A stretch of 64,000 bases of DNA from Beverwykella pulmonaria (Eukaryota > Ascomycota > Dothideomycetes > Pleosporales > Melanommataceae), in NCBI GenBank assembly GCA_001599595.1, contig BCHH01000001.1:3873068-3937067 (forward strand), in the 5' to 3' direction. Under the pieces are notes generated by a model. The model saw nothing but the letters and a program-made list of their open reading frames with translations, had not been told where the DNA came from and made no database searches. Position 1 is the first letter of the stretch, and the number at the start of each line of letters is the position of its first letter. Position numbers and translations under genes: made by a program. Positions 1-11,318 of this stretch are shown here, piece by piece.

Positions 1-387
1 CTTCATGAAGCTGTCCTCGCCATCGTCCTCTTCCGACTTCTCGTCGTGGTAGGCAGTGACGCTGTACGAGCTGGGCGGCGATGTCTTCCTCCAGATGGAG
101 CGGCGGGCCTGCTTCTTGGCCTGCTCAAAGGCGTGGGCATCTGCAATGACGCCCTTGGGGCCGGTGTTGGCCTCGGACCGGATCGAAGGGAGGTAGTAGT
201 TGGAACGCATGTCTGCTGGGAGGTCGAGCTCGTCGTCCGTGTCAGTCCTCTCGAGGTAGTCGGCGGCGTGGGGAGACTCGGCGTCGGAGTGGTCGCTGTC
301 AGTGTGTCTGTCTTCGGGGTGCTTGTGGTGGGTGTCCTTGTCGCGGAGGAGCTCGTTGAGTTCGTCTTGGGCGGCTGTAGTAGTCAT
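1..387 (-). CDS. Phosducin-like protein, N-terminal part (runs off the window)
   Basis: An uninterrupted minus-strand frame of 129 codons starts at the ATG at 387-385 and is still open at base 1, so the C-terminal thioredoxin-like half lies outside the window. It begins MTTTAAQDELNELLRDKD, followed by an acidic, charged stretch with HPEDR. Residues about 77-105 hold the block TGPKGVIADAHAFEQAKK, which I recognise as the conserved N-terminal segment of fungal phosducin-like proteins (PhnA/Plp type). These cytosolic proteins bind G-beta/gamma and act with the CCT chaperonin in G-beta folding and dimer assembly. A G-beta gene lies 3.1 kb upstream on the same strand. The family call rests on this one block and the acidic leader; the thioredoxin-fold domain itself cannot be seen. 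Confidence 0.62.
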   Translation of the reverse strand, partial: MTTTAAQDELNELLRDKDTHHKHPEDRHTDSDHSDAESPHAADYLERTDTDDELDLPADMRSNYYLPSIRSEANTGPKGVIADAHAFEQAKKQARRSIWRKTSPPSSYSVTAYHDEKSEEDDGEDSFMK

Positions 388-3300
388 GGCAAAAGAAGGC
401 CGGCTGTGTCGGCGGGCGGCGAGGGTATTTGTACGTGTGGGCGCGGGTGCTGGGTTGTGCTGGGGAAGGAACAGTGTTGCGGCCCTGCGATAGCAGTGAC
501 AGTGCTTGGCGCACCACCGCTCACCCACACCAGAAGGCTGCATCCCCGCCGCCAGGGGTGTTCCGTGCTATTTTGATTCTTTTTTCGCCGGCTTCACGCC
601 GCCATTGGACGCCGACGGGCTGGAAGGCGTGAACCGCAGAGGCCTTTCAGGCCAGCCAAAGCACGAGTTTGGAACGTGCGGCAGCAGTTGCAGGGCGCGC
701 TGCAGGGACGCCCCCTTCATCTGCCCCAAGCCGACACGCTCGCTCGCCGGGCTTCCCTAGGGCTGAGCTGAGGTGTTGACGGCGCCAAAAGGCCACGCGA
801 CAGCGTCTCCACCGCCTTCAACTCCTGCATCGCCCAGAGATTGGCGAGGGCAGCGACGACGGCCTGAAACAGACCCTCGACAGCGAAACAAAGGAGCCAT
901 CAGTCACCGCATATACCGCCCCTCCTCCAATGGCAACACCCCGCGGCGCTGCTCGCCCGCGCGGCCGCACCGCTGAAACCCCAACTGCAACGCCCGCCGG
1001 CTGCAGCGACACGATGGCGAGAGAACCCGGCCATTCCTGGGCTCGCCGCCGCGGCGAAAAAGCAAGCCCTCTTATGCGCTTGCCTGGTGGCCGTCTGATC
1101 GGAGCACCATCCTTCCATCTCGGAGCGCGTGCATGGCAGTTTGGTTATGCGGCAGATCGTGACGTCCCCGGACGTGATGTGAAAGGGGCGCTGCAGGAGG
1201 CTGCTTGGTGCAGTCCTCCCCCGGCGTCCATGGGCTCCTCTTCCTTCTCTGAAGCCCTTCTAGAAGCTCCTGCATCGGATCGCGAAGTTCCCATGCTGCA
1301 CGCAAGCAGCAATGCTGTGAGAGCTAAGATTGCACAAGACGACGCATCTTGCTCCCTCTCTCATAAAAATAGGGCGCACGGACTTGAGTTGCAAGACGGC
1401 GCCACGTGCGTGCATGTCCTTCGTGTCCACGTTTGGCCTCGGATCTGCGTGCAGGAAGTGCGTGGTTACGTGGTGGTCTGTCGTACGAAGCTTCGAGGGC
1501 TCAATTCCAATCAGATCATGCTGTGGCCTGTAGGTATCGCGGCGCCCCTTTCCCATTCACAACCTCATGGCCAGAATGGCACTTCACGAGCGCTCAGATA
1601 GGTCCTCGCACACCGAGCCCTGTCGATACAGCACACACAAGGCTTCAATCCCCGGTTCCTCGTATGTTTCTCAGCGGAGAAGGAGTTCATCTTCAACATT
1701 CATGCTCAACACCCAGCACAATCCAATCACAATTTCATCTCATCTCCGCCTCTCGTCTCTTCTCTCCTCTGTCGTCCAGCACGCCGGCAACCTTTCATTA
1801 GCACACCTCCATGATCCCAACTCATCCCAGTCAACCACACAAGACCGTGGGCCACACTCGCCGCAAAATAGTAGCACCACACACACTTCCATCCTCATTT
1901 CCACGTTGTACAGCAACCTACCCCCTCGGATCCTCTGTTGGCACTATTAATGCCACGACCCCAACATTACTATCTCCCTCATCTCAGTCCAGCCACACAG
2001 CACACACGAGTACCCGCCCGACAACACGAAAGCGAAAGCTGACCGCAGAGCCGAGACGGACTCGAGAAAGAGCGGCATGCAACACGGCAACGCACACGTG
2101 GGGAAAGAAGCAAGAACCAAAATGTTCCGCCCGTCGGTCTCCCGCCGCCACCAACCCCCATCCCAACAATAGGTTATTCGTTGATTCAACTTGATTGATT
2201 GCATGCGTCCCTTTCCCCACTCCCCCAGCATCTCACGTCTTACCGCCCATATTTGGCATGGGGCATGGGGCATACGGTTAGGACGAAAGCCCGGTCGTAC
2301 CAGATGCGGATGCTTCCTAAATAAGCTCCTTATCCCTACTGCCAGCCCTCTTCGGACCTATGCTTGGATCTTCGTCTTCGCTCGTCGTATGTTCTCCTGA
2401 CCCTGACTTGGGTTTTTCTATTATCATCATGTGTACGTACTCGACCGCGAGCTTGGTTTCCGCTCTGTCTGTACACGTACTCTGAGCCAGTGCGCTCTGC
2501 CAGGTTTGCATTACGAAATGCACGTGCGCCCTGCCCACAGACACACCGAACTCATCTGGGAGACCCTTTTCTTCTGGAAATGAGTTATTAAATTCCTAGC
2601 GAAATAAACACCCTAATTCGTGCCACACCCGCTCAGCTCGCCTATCGACATCACCCACAGAAGAAGAAAACACCAAGCTCGGTCATATGAGAAGAAGGTG
2701 AAGTAGGAGTATGTGGGGGGACTGATCTCTTGCTGCATTCACACTCACACACGCTCGCCCCAAACTATAAGAAAGAACCACGCCTCCTTCCTCCCTCACC
2801 CCTCCCCCATCAATCCGCACCAAGCCGTTGACAACCCCATCAACCATAGTCCCACCAACTCTACACCAGCCACCACCGTAAATTCGAAACATACAAAAAC
2901 CCATCTTCCACTCCCACTCCTCCACATCCGCAAGATGGTGGCGCTTTTAATAACCAGAAACAAAACATATGGGGAAGGGGAAAAGGTTTGGTTTGGGAAG
3001 AGGGAATAGCAGAGTAGAGCGCAGGCACAACTCATGTACGCAAAAACAGCCGGCCCAGAAATACTCGATACAAACGAAATGGCTTCGTTGTGTCGAAAGA
3101 AAGGAAAGGAAAAAAAGAGGTGGTATGATAAAAAACGATAACTCGCAACAGAAAAAATCCAAGCGCCTCAGGTCCACCGGATGATACAATGGCCGTATCC
3201 ATTCCCAAAAAGCTGGCGAAATTATGTAGGTCGAGGCTGTGGCGCCGAGGGCACGCCGAGCAGAGGTTAGAGGTGACGATGAGGCAGGGAGCATACAATG

Positions 3301-3523
3301 AGGTTTTTGGTGGTAGTTGGGCCTGAAATTAAATGAAGTGCGCACAGTCGTTGGTCGAGATTGCATTATCACATGTTACGGCTTCTCTGCAACTCCACTG
3401 GGATGGGCTCGCCGTCACCCGCAGCTACTCTGGCGAAATATCAAAAGGATTGATGCGGCAATGCGCGATCCCGCGGTATGCGCCAGAGAAGAATGCGTCC
3501 CAGCAGAGGTGAGGCAGCGTCAA
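388..3523. other. Intergenic, no gene recognised
   Basis: This 3.1-kb stretch separates the phosducin-like gene from the 3' end of the G-beta gene. It contains open frames up to about 220 codons on both strands. None shows a known domain, a consistent intron pattern or a plausible start context. The first kilobase is GC-rich. The part around 2,650-3,150 is C/A-rich on the plus strand and low in complexity. It presumably holds the promoter and 5' leader of the phosducin-like gene and the 3' UTR of G-beta. Confidence 0.6.
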
Positions 3524-4830
3524 TTATGCCCAGATGCGCAGCTGTGCCAAGTTAGCTATATGTGACATGATATATAGGGTGGAGATCAAACGCACCATGG
3601 AGTCCCATGAACCGGTGCAGAGACTCAAAGCGTCGTTGCTTACACCGAGACAGCTGACTCGGTTGTCGTGCCCTTGCAATGTGCCCACTCGTTCACCTCG
3701 AAGAACGTCCCAGACCTAGATGTGCGTTAATTTCTCTTCCACCAAACAGCTGCCACTTGTACACACCTTGCACTCAAAATCATCATAGCCGGCGAACAGC
3801 AGTCTGCCAGAGACCGAGAAGGCGACCGATGTTATTCCACACACGGGCTCGGGGATCTATGTACCGAAGCAGGTTAGTAATCCGAAAAGTAAGCAGGAAG
3901 CGATTGATTTTCAGGGTGGACTTACTGTGTAGCTTTGTAATTCGCGGTCGGCACGGATATCGAACAGACGGCAAGACGCATCGTCGGAGCCGGTTCCAAA
4001 GGCGTTGCCGTTGGGGAAGAACTGGATCGCGTTGATGTCAGAGTCATGTGCCGCGAAGGTCTGCACACACTTTTGCTGGCGGATGTCCCACAGCTTGGCA
4101 AAAGCGTCACAGGCTCCCGAGACGAATTGGTTGTGGTCGAGAGGATTTATGCTCAGGCTCATTACGTCGCCAAGATGGTCGGCGAACTCGTGCACTTTTG
4201 AGCCTGTCTCCAGGTCCCAAAGCACGCACGTCATGTCGCCAGAGGAGGTGAGGATTCGCTTGTCGCTGATAAATCGGCAGCAACTGAGGTATCCCGAGTG
4301 GCCCGACAGTTCTCGCGCAACGCGGGTCGGGCCTTCTCGCGCCGAGAGATTGTAGATGGAGCAAATGTTATCCAGACCACCACAAGCCACGTAGTTGCCG
4401 GACGGCGAGTACGCGCACGTCATCACCCACGAGGATCGGAGGGGAATGGCGTGAACCTTGTTTGTGGTGTATGCATCCCAGATGATGAGCTTGCCGTCCT
4501 GCGACGCAGACACAAGATGCCGGCGGTCCGTGGACCAGTGCATGGCGTAAATCTTTGCGAGATGGCCTTTGAGGGTGCGCTTCGTCTTCATGGTGAGGCG
4601 CGGCAGGGCCTCGACCCTCTGCTTCGCAACATCGCGGACTAATAGCACTGTGTTAGCGATGGGGGCTCGGGGGGGCTGCGGTGCGTGATGGGAGCCGCGG
4701 AGGTGCACGACGTACGGGTTGTGTCAGCGAGCTCGTCCTTCTTCCGTTTTATTCTGTCCTTGAGGGCCTCGGCATCGCGCCGTGCGATCTGGATCCGCTG
4801 CTGGATGGATTCGGCACTCATATCTGCCAT
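3524..4830 (-). CDS. sfaD: Heterotrimeric G-protein beta subunit (WD40)
   Basis: Exons on the minus strand are 4830-4716, 4638-3926, 3856-3767, 3715-3596 and 3541-3524; the product is 351 aa, normal for fungal G-beta. Residues 1-38 ([20 protein letters not shown] onward) form the amphipathic coiled coil that pairs with G-gamma. Seven WD repeats follow, with clear GH..WD units such as [14 protein letters not shown] and [13 protein letters not shown]; the protein ends WDSMLRIWA. Every intron has GT..AG ends and the joined frame stays family-like, for example ADTT-LRDVAKQ across intron 1. The last exon is only 18 nt. G-beta carries receptor signals for development and virulence at the plasma membrane; orthologues are SfaD and GNB-1. 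It is divergent from the deaminase gene. Confidence 0.95.
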
Positions 4831-5610
4831 GCTCCGTGGTCGCGGTTAGTGGAGGAGAGGAGTTGTTGTGGAGGAAGTGTGGAGAGGCGAGGCAGGCAGG
4901 ATCCAGGGGGCCGCCAGGGAGAGCAGCCGGACACCGAGACGCGGCTGAGTCAGGGAGGGCTGGCGGGGACGACAATGGCGACAGGCGCGCGCGAGCAGCA
5001 GCAATTGCTCGCTCAGAAATGAGGGCGTCGGAGGCAGCAGGCGTGCGTGTTTGGGGATGCTGGTGAGGTGTTGCGGCCGTGGTTGTGAGTGAGGTACGAC
5101 GGCGGCCTGGGGGAGCTTGGCTCTTGGGGACGGGGCTAGTCGAAAAGCGTCCAACTGGCCGACGGAGGATCACTACTCTGGGGAACACTGCAAGCGAGCG
5201 CTTGCAAAAAGCGTTTGTAGGCGGAACAACAGCAGCAAACGGCACCGAGCAATAGTGCGGGGGGCGTGAAGGGCGGCGGGATGGGGGGAACGAGGCTGCG
5301 AGCTCGCTGGAGGCGTGGCCGCGGTGGTGGTGGTAGTAGTTGTGGGCGAGCTGGAGCTGGTCGTCCATCCCGTAAATGCTGTGAACGCCCTCCTCTGGCC
5401 GTCCGTAATCTGCCTGACGCAAGCCCCATCGGCAGCGGCAGGGACAATCTTCGAGAAGGCATTCACGGCCCACGATTGGCTGTATTTTCCCGCCATTTTA
5501 TTACCTTTCGCTGTGCCAGTCTAGCACCATCAACTCCAGCACTGCAGTTCACAAGTCGCACCTCTCTGCTTCACCCTATTTCGTCGCTCTCGTTGCATTC
5601 TGCCGCACGC
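4831..5610. promoter_or_regulatory. Shared divergent promoter region of G-beta and the deaminase
   Basis: These 780 bp separate two divergent start codons, so both 5' leaders and core promoters must lie here. The G-beta side (4,850-5,350) is purine-rich on the plus strand, which means pyrimidine-rich on the sense strand of G-beta, as is usual for fungal leaders. I see no convincing TATA box. Open frames of up to about 250 codons cross the region but have no recognisable domain. Confidence 0.5.
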
Positions 5611-7140
5611 ATGGCTGCACTCGCCGCGCCCGTCGATCTCGAATTTTGCAAGACACTGCCCAAGATAGAGGTAGCGTCCGTCTCCTGTCGCCTCTCCTTT
5701 CTGCTCCTCTGTCCGCCAAGCGGCGCATTGACTTTCAATAACATCCGTTCACGGACACCCAGCTGACCCCCCCTCCAGCTCCATGCTCACCTCACGGGCA
5801 GCATCAGTCGTGCCTGCCTCCACGATGTCTGGAAGATGCGCAAGGCACAGCATCTAGCGCTGGAGCTGGAGGATCCGCTTACTGCCATCCCTCACGGCAA
5901 GGTCGACTACGACATCAAAACGTACGAACTCCGCCGTTTGATCCTCGGTCGAGATTTGAATTTCTCAACCATCCTGTGTCTGGGTCAGCCGTGCATGCAT
6001 GCATGGAATCGTTACCCAGCCAAAATTCTCCGACGCTCTCATGGGTTTGCCTGTCGCCTTTCTCCGTGTCATCTGATGCCGGTCTATATTCTTTCGTGCC
6101 GTTTGTTTCGTCGTTGCTGAAGGGCCTTGTTTCCAGCAACTGCCCCCCCACTGCATGAAACACGGCGCTCGGTGCCATGCAAACCCAGCATGCAAATTGA
6201 GAAGTGACAAGCAGCTGACGAGGGCTGAACCAGGTTCTTCCCATTATTTTCGTCTTATATTTACAGGCTCTGCAATGACCTCCCCAGCATACAACACTCC
6301 ACGAATGCGGTATTGCACGACTTCCAATCCGACGGAGTCGTCTACTTGGAGCTTCGCACAACACCGAGAGCCGTGCCAGAGCACAGCATCTCCAAAGATG
6401 ACTATGTCCGGACCATTCTGGATCTGCTCACAGCCCATAACGCAGACCCGAGCAATAGCATGCGCGCATTTCTGATCATTTCTGTAGACCGGCGCAACAC
6501 GGCCGCCGAAGCTGACGAGGTGGTCGATCTGGCCGTCAAATATCGTTCTGCTGGCGTGGTCGGCGTGGATCTCTGTGGGAACCCGGCAAAAGGAGACGTC
6601 CGCATCTTCACTAGTGCCTTCAAAAGGGCGAAAGCCCTGGGGCTCAAGATCACGCTGCACTTCGCAGAGACAGAAGGTTCAGCTACCGATCTGGAACTGC
6701 AGACCCTTCTCTCGTGGCAGCCAAATAGACTTGGCCATGTGATTCACGTCAAAGACGAATTCAAAAGAGTCATCGAGAAGGAGCAGATTGGCGTCGAGCT
6801 GTGCTTGAGCTGCAATGTCCATGCCAAAATGATCACTGGAAGCTACTCCGACCATCATTTCGGGGAGTGGAGGCACAGCAGTGTTCCAGTGGCTCTTTCT
6901 GTATGACTGGCCACTCCTATGTATGCAACTCTGTAGCTTACCGGGGTACAGACAGATGATGTCGGAGTGTTCTGCAGCCCCCTATCTGAAGAGTACTATC
7001 ACGCGGCCACACATTTTGGTCTCAACAGGGCACAGATCAAAGAATTGAGTCAACGAGCAGCGGATTCCATCTTCACTGGATCGGAGGAACGCTTGCGGCT
7101 TAGCAAGATATACTCAGAGTGGAACGACCAAGTAACATGA
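5611..7140 (+). CDS. Adenosine deaminase-like protein (N6-methyl-AMP deaminase type)
   Basis: Four exons, 5611-5670, 5779-5921, 6234-6900 and 6952-7140, give 352 aa. Zinc ligands HAH sit at residues 22 and 24 in PKIELHAHLTGSIS; HFAE at 210-213 gives the catalytic Glu; LGH lies at 234-236 and STDD at 290-293. The block VDYDIKTFFPLFSSYIYRLC is rebuilt only when the 312-nt intron 2 is removed, which supports that unusually long intron. The ELHAHLTGSIS start and NVHAKMITGSYSDHHFGEW mark the ADAL/MAPDA branch, which deaminates N6-methyl-AMP to IMP in the cytosol, rather than classical adenosine deaminase. The substrate is inferred from family. The start at 5611 is the first ATG in frame with the conserved block. 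Confidence 0.9.
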
Positions 7141-9333
7141 AATTCTCGTAGCGAGATCATAGCGAATCATAGCTGAAGGGAAGAGCTGTGTCTGCGCTGC
7201 CACGGATGGACATTCCCAACCAGTGAAAAATGAATATCGGGCTTCCAAATGCTCTCAAGCTCAGCCAAAAGAGTTCACGTATAATGGTCCTCATTCCATC
7301 ATGCATGCCCACACGCCGTCGGAACCTGTACTACCTGTCACATGTCTCTGTTACCAAGTCTTTCAACGATTTGGAGGAGATCACCCCATCAGCGCCTATC
7401 TTAGAAAATCCACAACCACTACGTCTCTTTTTTGTTTCTGTCGCACATGATCTCCACTAGCAATACTCATTCTCGTCTTACGAGACTCTAGTACCTTCGT
7501 TTCCCCGCCATCTTACGGAGCAAGAGCGTGAGGTGTGTTTCGGGTGCCATATTTTTTCTATCATCTTTTCTTTTGCGTGTCGTCAACATTAGCATCTCGC
7601 ACTACTGCCAGACTAACATTTGAGTTCTAACAACCCGGGCATACCCTCGCTCTTCGAAACCGCATTCACCGCACCATCCTCAACCGCTCGGTCCCGTCAG
7701 AATCGGTGATCGGAACGTCGGAGCAAGACGTCGCACTAATTTGCTTTGCCTGAGGGTTGTTTCAATCGGGGACTTGGTGTGGCAGGGTTGCTAGCCTATC
7801 CATGTGGGTTGTTTGGAGCGTGGGTGAGGGCGCACGGGCCAGGTGGCTCGACTGTCAGTGGGAGTGTTTAGAGCTTAGCTGTGACTTCAGACCATCTTCT
7901 AACGAAGATTTAATTTTTAGTGCCTGCTATTGAATAGAAGTATCAGATTAGCTATGAAACTGGTTGTAGTGTTAAATACGATTATGAACTGATTCTTCAC
8001 AGCTATGGGCACATATAGTATGCGGCTATCTATACATCAGCATCGTGTCTAGCTTGAGACATTTGTGCCAAGCTTAAATGTTCCTGCAAGTTAAAGTCAA
8101 TATCGTGCCGCCTCTTTTCCTAGTCTTTACAATGAATTTTTGTCAAGTGGTATTGCAAAGGCGAAAAGACCATGCCTGAATATTGTCTCCATTCGGTGGA
8201 CAATCGTGATCAATTAGACATCTGTGGTTATATTAGGTCTCAGAATCGAGAGCGGCAAAGTGACGTTCAAGAAGATTATCGATACTGTGAGCATGTCCTT
8301 GACTACTTTTGCTACGACACTTAATTGGTGCTTTGCAGTGTGATCAAAATGTTACCAAAGACAAATAACGCGCTAATGCTACGATTATACATGGCATCGT
8401 AAGTGTTTCTCGACATGCCCTCAGCACTGTGTACTTACTACCGTTTCTCCCATATATTCGAGATCATGGCAAGTTCCGACGCTACGGATCGGCTTGTAAG
8501 GCAGACTGGGAACATCTACTTGTACGAGAACAAAAGGACCCCAAATGTATCAATTCACGCCTCTAGCTAAGAACACAATGAAACAAAGAAAAGGCATAGT
8601 ACTTAGTTTATGAAAACCTGGCATCAGGAAAATGAAATGCAAGACGCCCTCCTTAGGATATTGAAGTGCACAATTTACCTGCAGTCTTGGATTCGCTAGC
8701 AGTTCTTGCTGGTAGCCAAGTGTCAATTAACAATTTACAATCAGCCCCAGACGGCCTGTAAAACAATTCCACTACACTGGGGAACGTTTCATACCAGCAC
8801 AGGCAATCATTCTTTAAATCAATTCCGTTCTGTTCGGCAAGCCAGAGTGTTGAGGCGTCATTATCCTAATATTGTCGTTTATTCATCTCTGTTTGAGCCT
8901 ATGATTGAAATTATATGATATCCGAGTTCTTTGTTTTCATTGGAGGGGATTTTTATATATGAGGACAGTGTCAAGATTAGAGGTTCTATTATGGCAGGAC
9001 GAGGGAATTGCGGTGTGACCCGCTGCTCGAAGAGCAGCCCCGTATCTTGGCATAAAGAGAATATGAGGTGCAAGCAAAATCCACCATATTCTCCTTCTAC
9101 ACTTGCTGCTTATGCCTCTCACTTCTTCGACCACCCCTCATCCTCAGTTTGGCAAACCCCACTCTCGCTTCCTGACCTCAATCACGGTTGTTGTGGACTT
9201 GTTCTCACATCACAGTCCGGAAACCCAGTACCAAATGGGACACCAACTCAATTCTCAAGGGCAGCCTGCGTCGGTACAATTCTAGCTGCTTAGATGGCAA
9301 ACTTCCAACTAGACAACTTCCGATACCTCGTTC
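7141..9333. other. Intergenic, no gene recognised
   Basis: 2.2 kb between the convergent 3' ends of the deaminase and the dioxygenase. The section 7,900-9,000 is AT-rich with many stops in all frames. Open frames are below about 120 codons and show no domain. I see no clear repeat, tRNA or transposon end here. Confidence 0.6.
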
Positions 9334-10601
9334 TTACGCATCAATCGCCTGCACAACTCTTGCCCACTCCCCCTTACTCCCCTCAAATTTCCCTGGCACA
9401 ACCCCATCCCACAAACTCGCCATGACAACACGGTCCTCCTGCTCACCTTCCCAAGGCTGCCGTCCGTGCCTAAAGTACGAGACATAACGTTAGCGAACTT
9501 CCTTCCTGAAAGTGGACAATGTTTTCTCTAGAGGTATACTTACTGTGTAATAACATTATCATATACCAACACATCGCCCCTCTCCCACTTATGTAACACT
9601 CTAATATCCTCCGTAATCTCCGCCAATTTCTTCAAATACACCTCCGGTATCGGCGTCCCATCACCGTAAAGCTGCTGTGTGACATTCCTCCTCGCCTCAT
9701 TCTTTGCATTGACAAAATTCCTATAATACGCCGCGAGCCCAGTGAAAAGCGTAGGCAGATTAGTATTGGGCTGCGTGCGAATAGTCGGTAAATGATGTGT
9801 CAGCACTAACGTCTGTCCCTCATCCGTCCACTCCCAAGTTGTTTGTTCGCCTCTCCCGTACCTTTGAATCTGTTTCTCAATCTTCGCCTTGCGGGTGGCC
9901 TCATCATCACCGTCTTGGATTTCCTTCCCAAACGCTTGTTTCAACGTAGAGCCACCGGCATACTGTTTTTCGACCTTATATGTGACCTTACTCAGAATCC
10001 CCTTTGCCGCTAACTCTCCAATGAAATCGGGGATCTCCTCTTTAGCACGCTGGAACAGCTCTAGGGACGAGGAAATCGGGCTCTCGCCTCCAATGGCAGG
10101 AGCTCGGTGTCCGTAGAAAAAAATATACTCCGGCGCATGCGGCACTTGCGGGGACTCGTTGTGGGAGTAGATCAGCACGTCTTTTGGCGCTTCGTTCGCA
10201 GGGGCGACATTGGGAGCCAAGAGCGGCCGGTTAACGACGATACCGATGATTTCATGTGGGGAATAGCCGAAGGCGTAAGCGAATTTGCTAAAATCGTGAG
10301 CGTCGTTTATGGGGAGCCCGCGGAAGAGGAGGGTGCCATGTTGTGCGAGTTTCTTGGTGAGGATGCCGTCTTGGGATTGGAGAGACTTAATGGATGAGAT
10401 GACGGTGTCAAGATCAGGGGCATTGTTGTCTTGGGTTGAGGGGCGTAGAGCGAGGGGAATAACGGTATTGGGCGGATGAGGTGCGCCGAGGGTGCGTTGG
10501 TTGGTAGGTGGTAGGTCAAAGGACTCAAAAACGAGCGGAGATGAGCCTCCACTGTCAAGCTTCAGAGGTTGGATTTGGTGAGCTGTAATCGAGGTTGCCA
10601 T
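9334..10601 (-). CDS. TauD/TfdA-family Fe(II)/2-oxoglutarate dioxygenase
   Basis: Two exons, 10601-9544 and 9469-9334, joined across a 74-nt GTAAGT..TTTAG intron, give 397 aa. Metal-site residues are visible: HNE at 147-149 (the HxD/E pair) and, rebuilt at the splice junction, QHGRQPW, whose H354 would be the distal His and R356 the 2-oxoglutarate Arg. The IYSHNESPQVPHAPEYIFFY block is typical of the fungal TauD-like group. Members hydroxylate a small substrate using O2 and 2-oxoglutarate; the substrate cannot be told. The start at 10601 (MATSITAHQ) is preferred; an upstream in-frame ATG at 10772 would add 57 low-complexity residues. It is divergent from a transporter gene. The acid ligand is Glu rather than the commoner Asp. 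Confidence 0.87.
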
Positions 10602-11318
10602 GTTCTGTTCACGTGATTTGATATGGCTTGATGTGGGGTTACTTATCGATGCATATCGAGTGTAGTAATTATAAGTATTCGAGAAGAGGGGAACAAAGTT
10701 GCCGAATTCCGAGTCCATGTTACCATCCTTGTTTGATGCAAGAATGCTGCTATCCATGCAAAAATTGTGCAATCAGGCCTAAGAGTCAATTGATTCGTTA
10801 TCCTGGGACTTGTTAGTGCAGATCGTCTCTTCCATATGTTGCTAAACTTTTAATACTATGGCGGTTCGAGCATGGTTGACAGATAACAGTGTTCCTCGTC
10901 ACACCCTCGCAATGTTGCGTGCTCACGAGTTCGCCAGCAAAGAGCTGCCCTCGTACGATGCATACATTCATATATATATATATATATATATTAGAGGGAG
11001 TTGAGATTGGTGAGGGACTCATCCTGAACTGTCTCGTCTCCTTTCTCCCAGGCTCACTGTAAGCAGGACACACCGTCACGTGGATATGCCACCGACTAAT
11101 CAGTCCGTCATATATATATTAGCTGCACATATCATACACACAGTCAGACACACACAGTCAGACACAGACATACAATACACTTCTTCATACCCTCTCTTAT
11201 CCTCACTCCTGCTTACACTCCCAAATACCAAATAAACTATCTGTCAGTGTTTATGATCTGATTGCGACTGCAGCTCTACTTTAACTAAGTTCGGTGGAAT
11301 TCATTCCAATCTGCGAAC
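10602..11318. promoter_or_regulatory. Divergent promoter region with TA and CA tracts
   Basis: 717 bp between the dioxygenase start and the transporter start. It holds a (TA)n run at 10971-10991, a second TATATATAT stretch near 11110-11119 placed about 200 bp before the transporter ATG, and at about 11135-11172 a CA-rich direct repeat built on ACACACAGTCAG. Both genes must be driven from here, so co-regulation is possible but not shown by the sequence. Confidence 0.5.

Noticed and set aside
930..1601. Open frame of 223 codons on the plus strand
   Set aside because: GC-rich composition, Ala/Pro/Arg-heavy product, no domain and no supporting splice or leader pattern; the opposite strand is equally open.
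4724..5473. Open frame of 249 codons upstream of G-beta on the minus strand
   Set aside because: It overlaps the G-beta first exon in another frame, is rich in Pro/Ser/His and matches the pyrimidine-rich leader.
10602..10772. N-terminal extension of the TauD-like protein
   Set aside because: The added residues are low in complexity and AT-rich, outside the conserved domain, and extend into the shared promoter.
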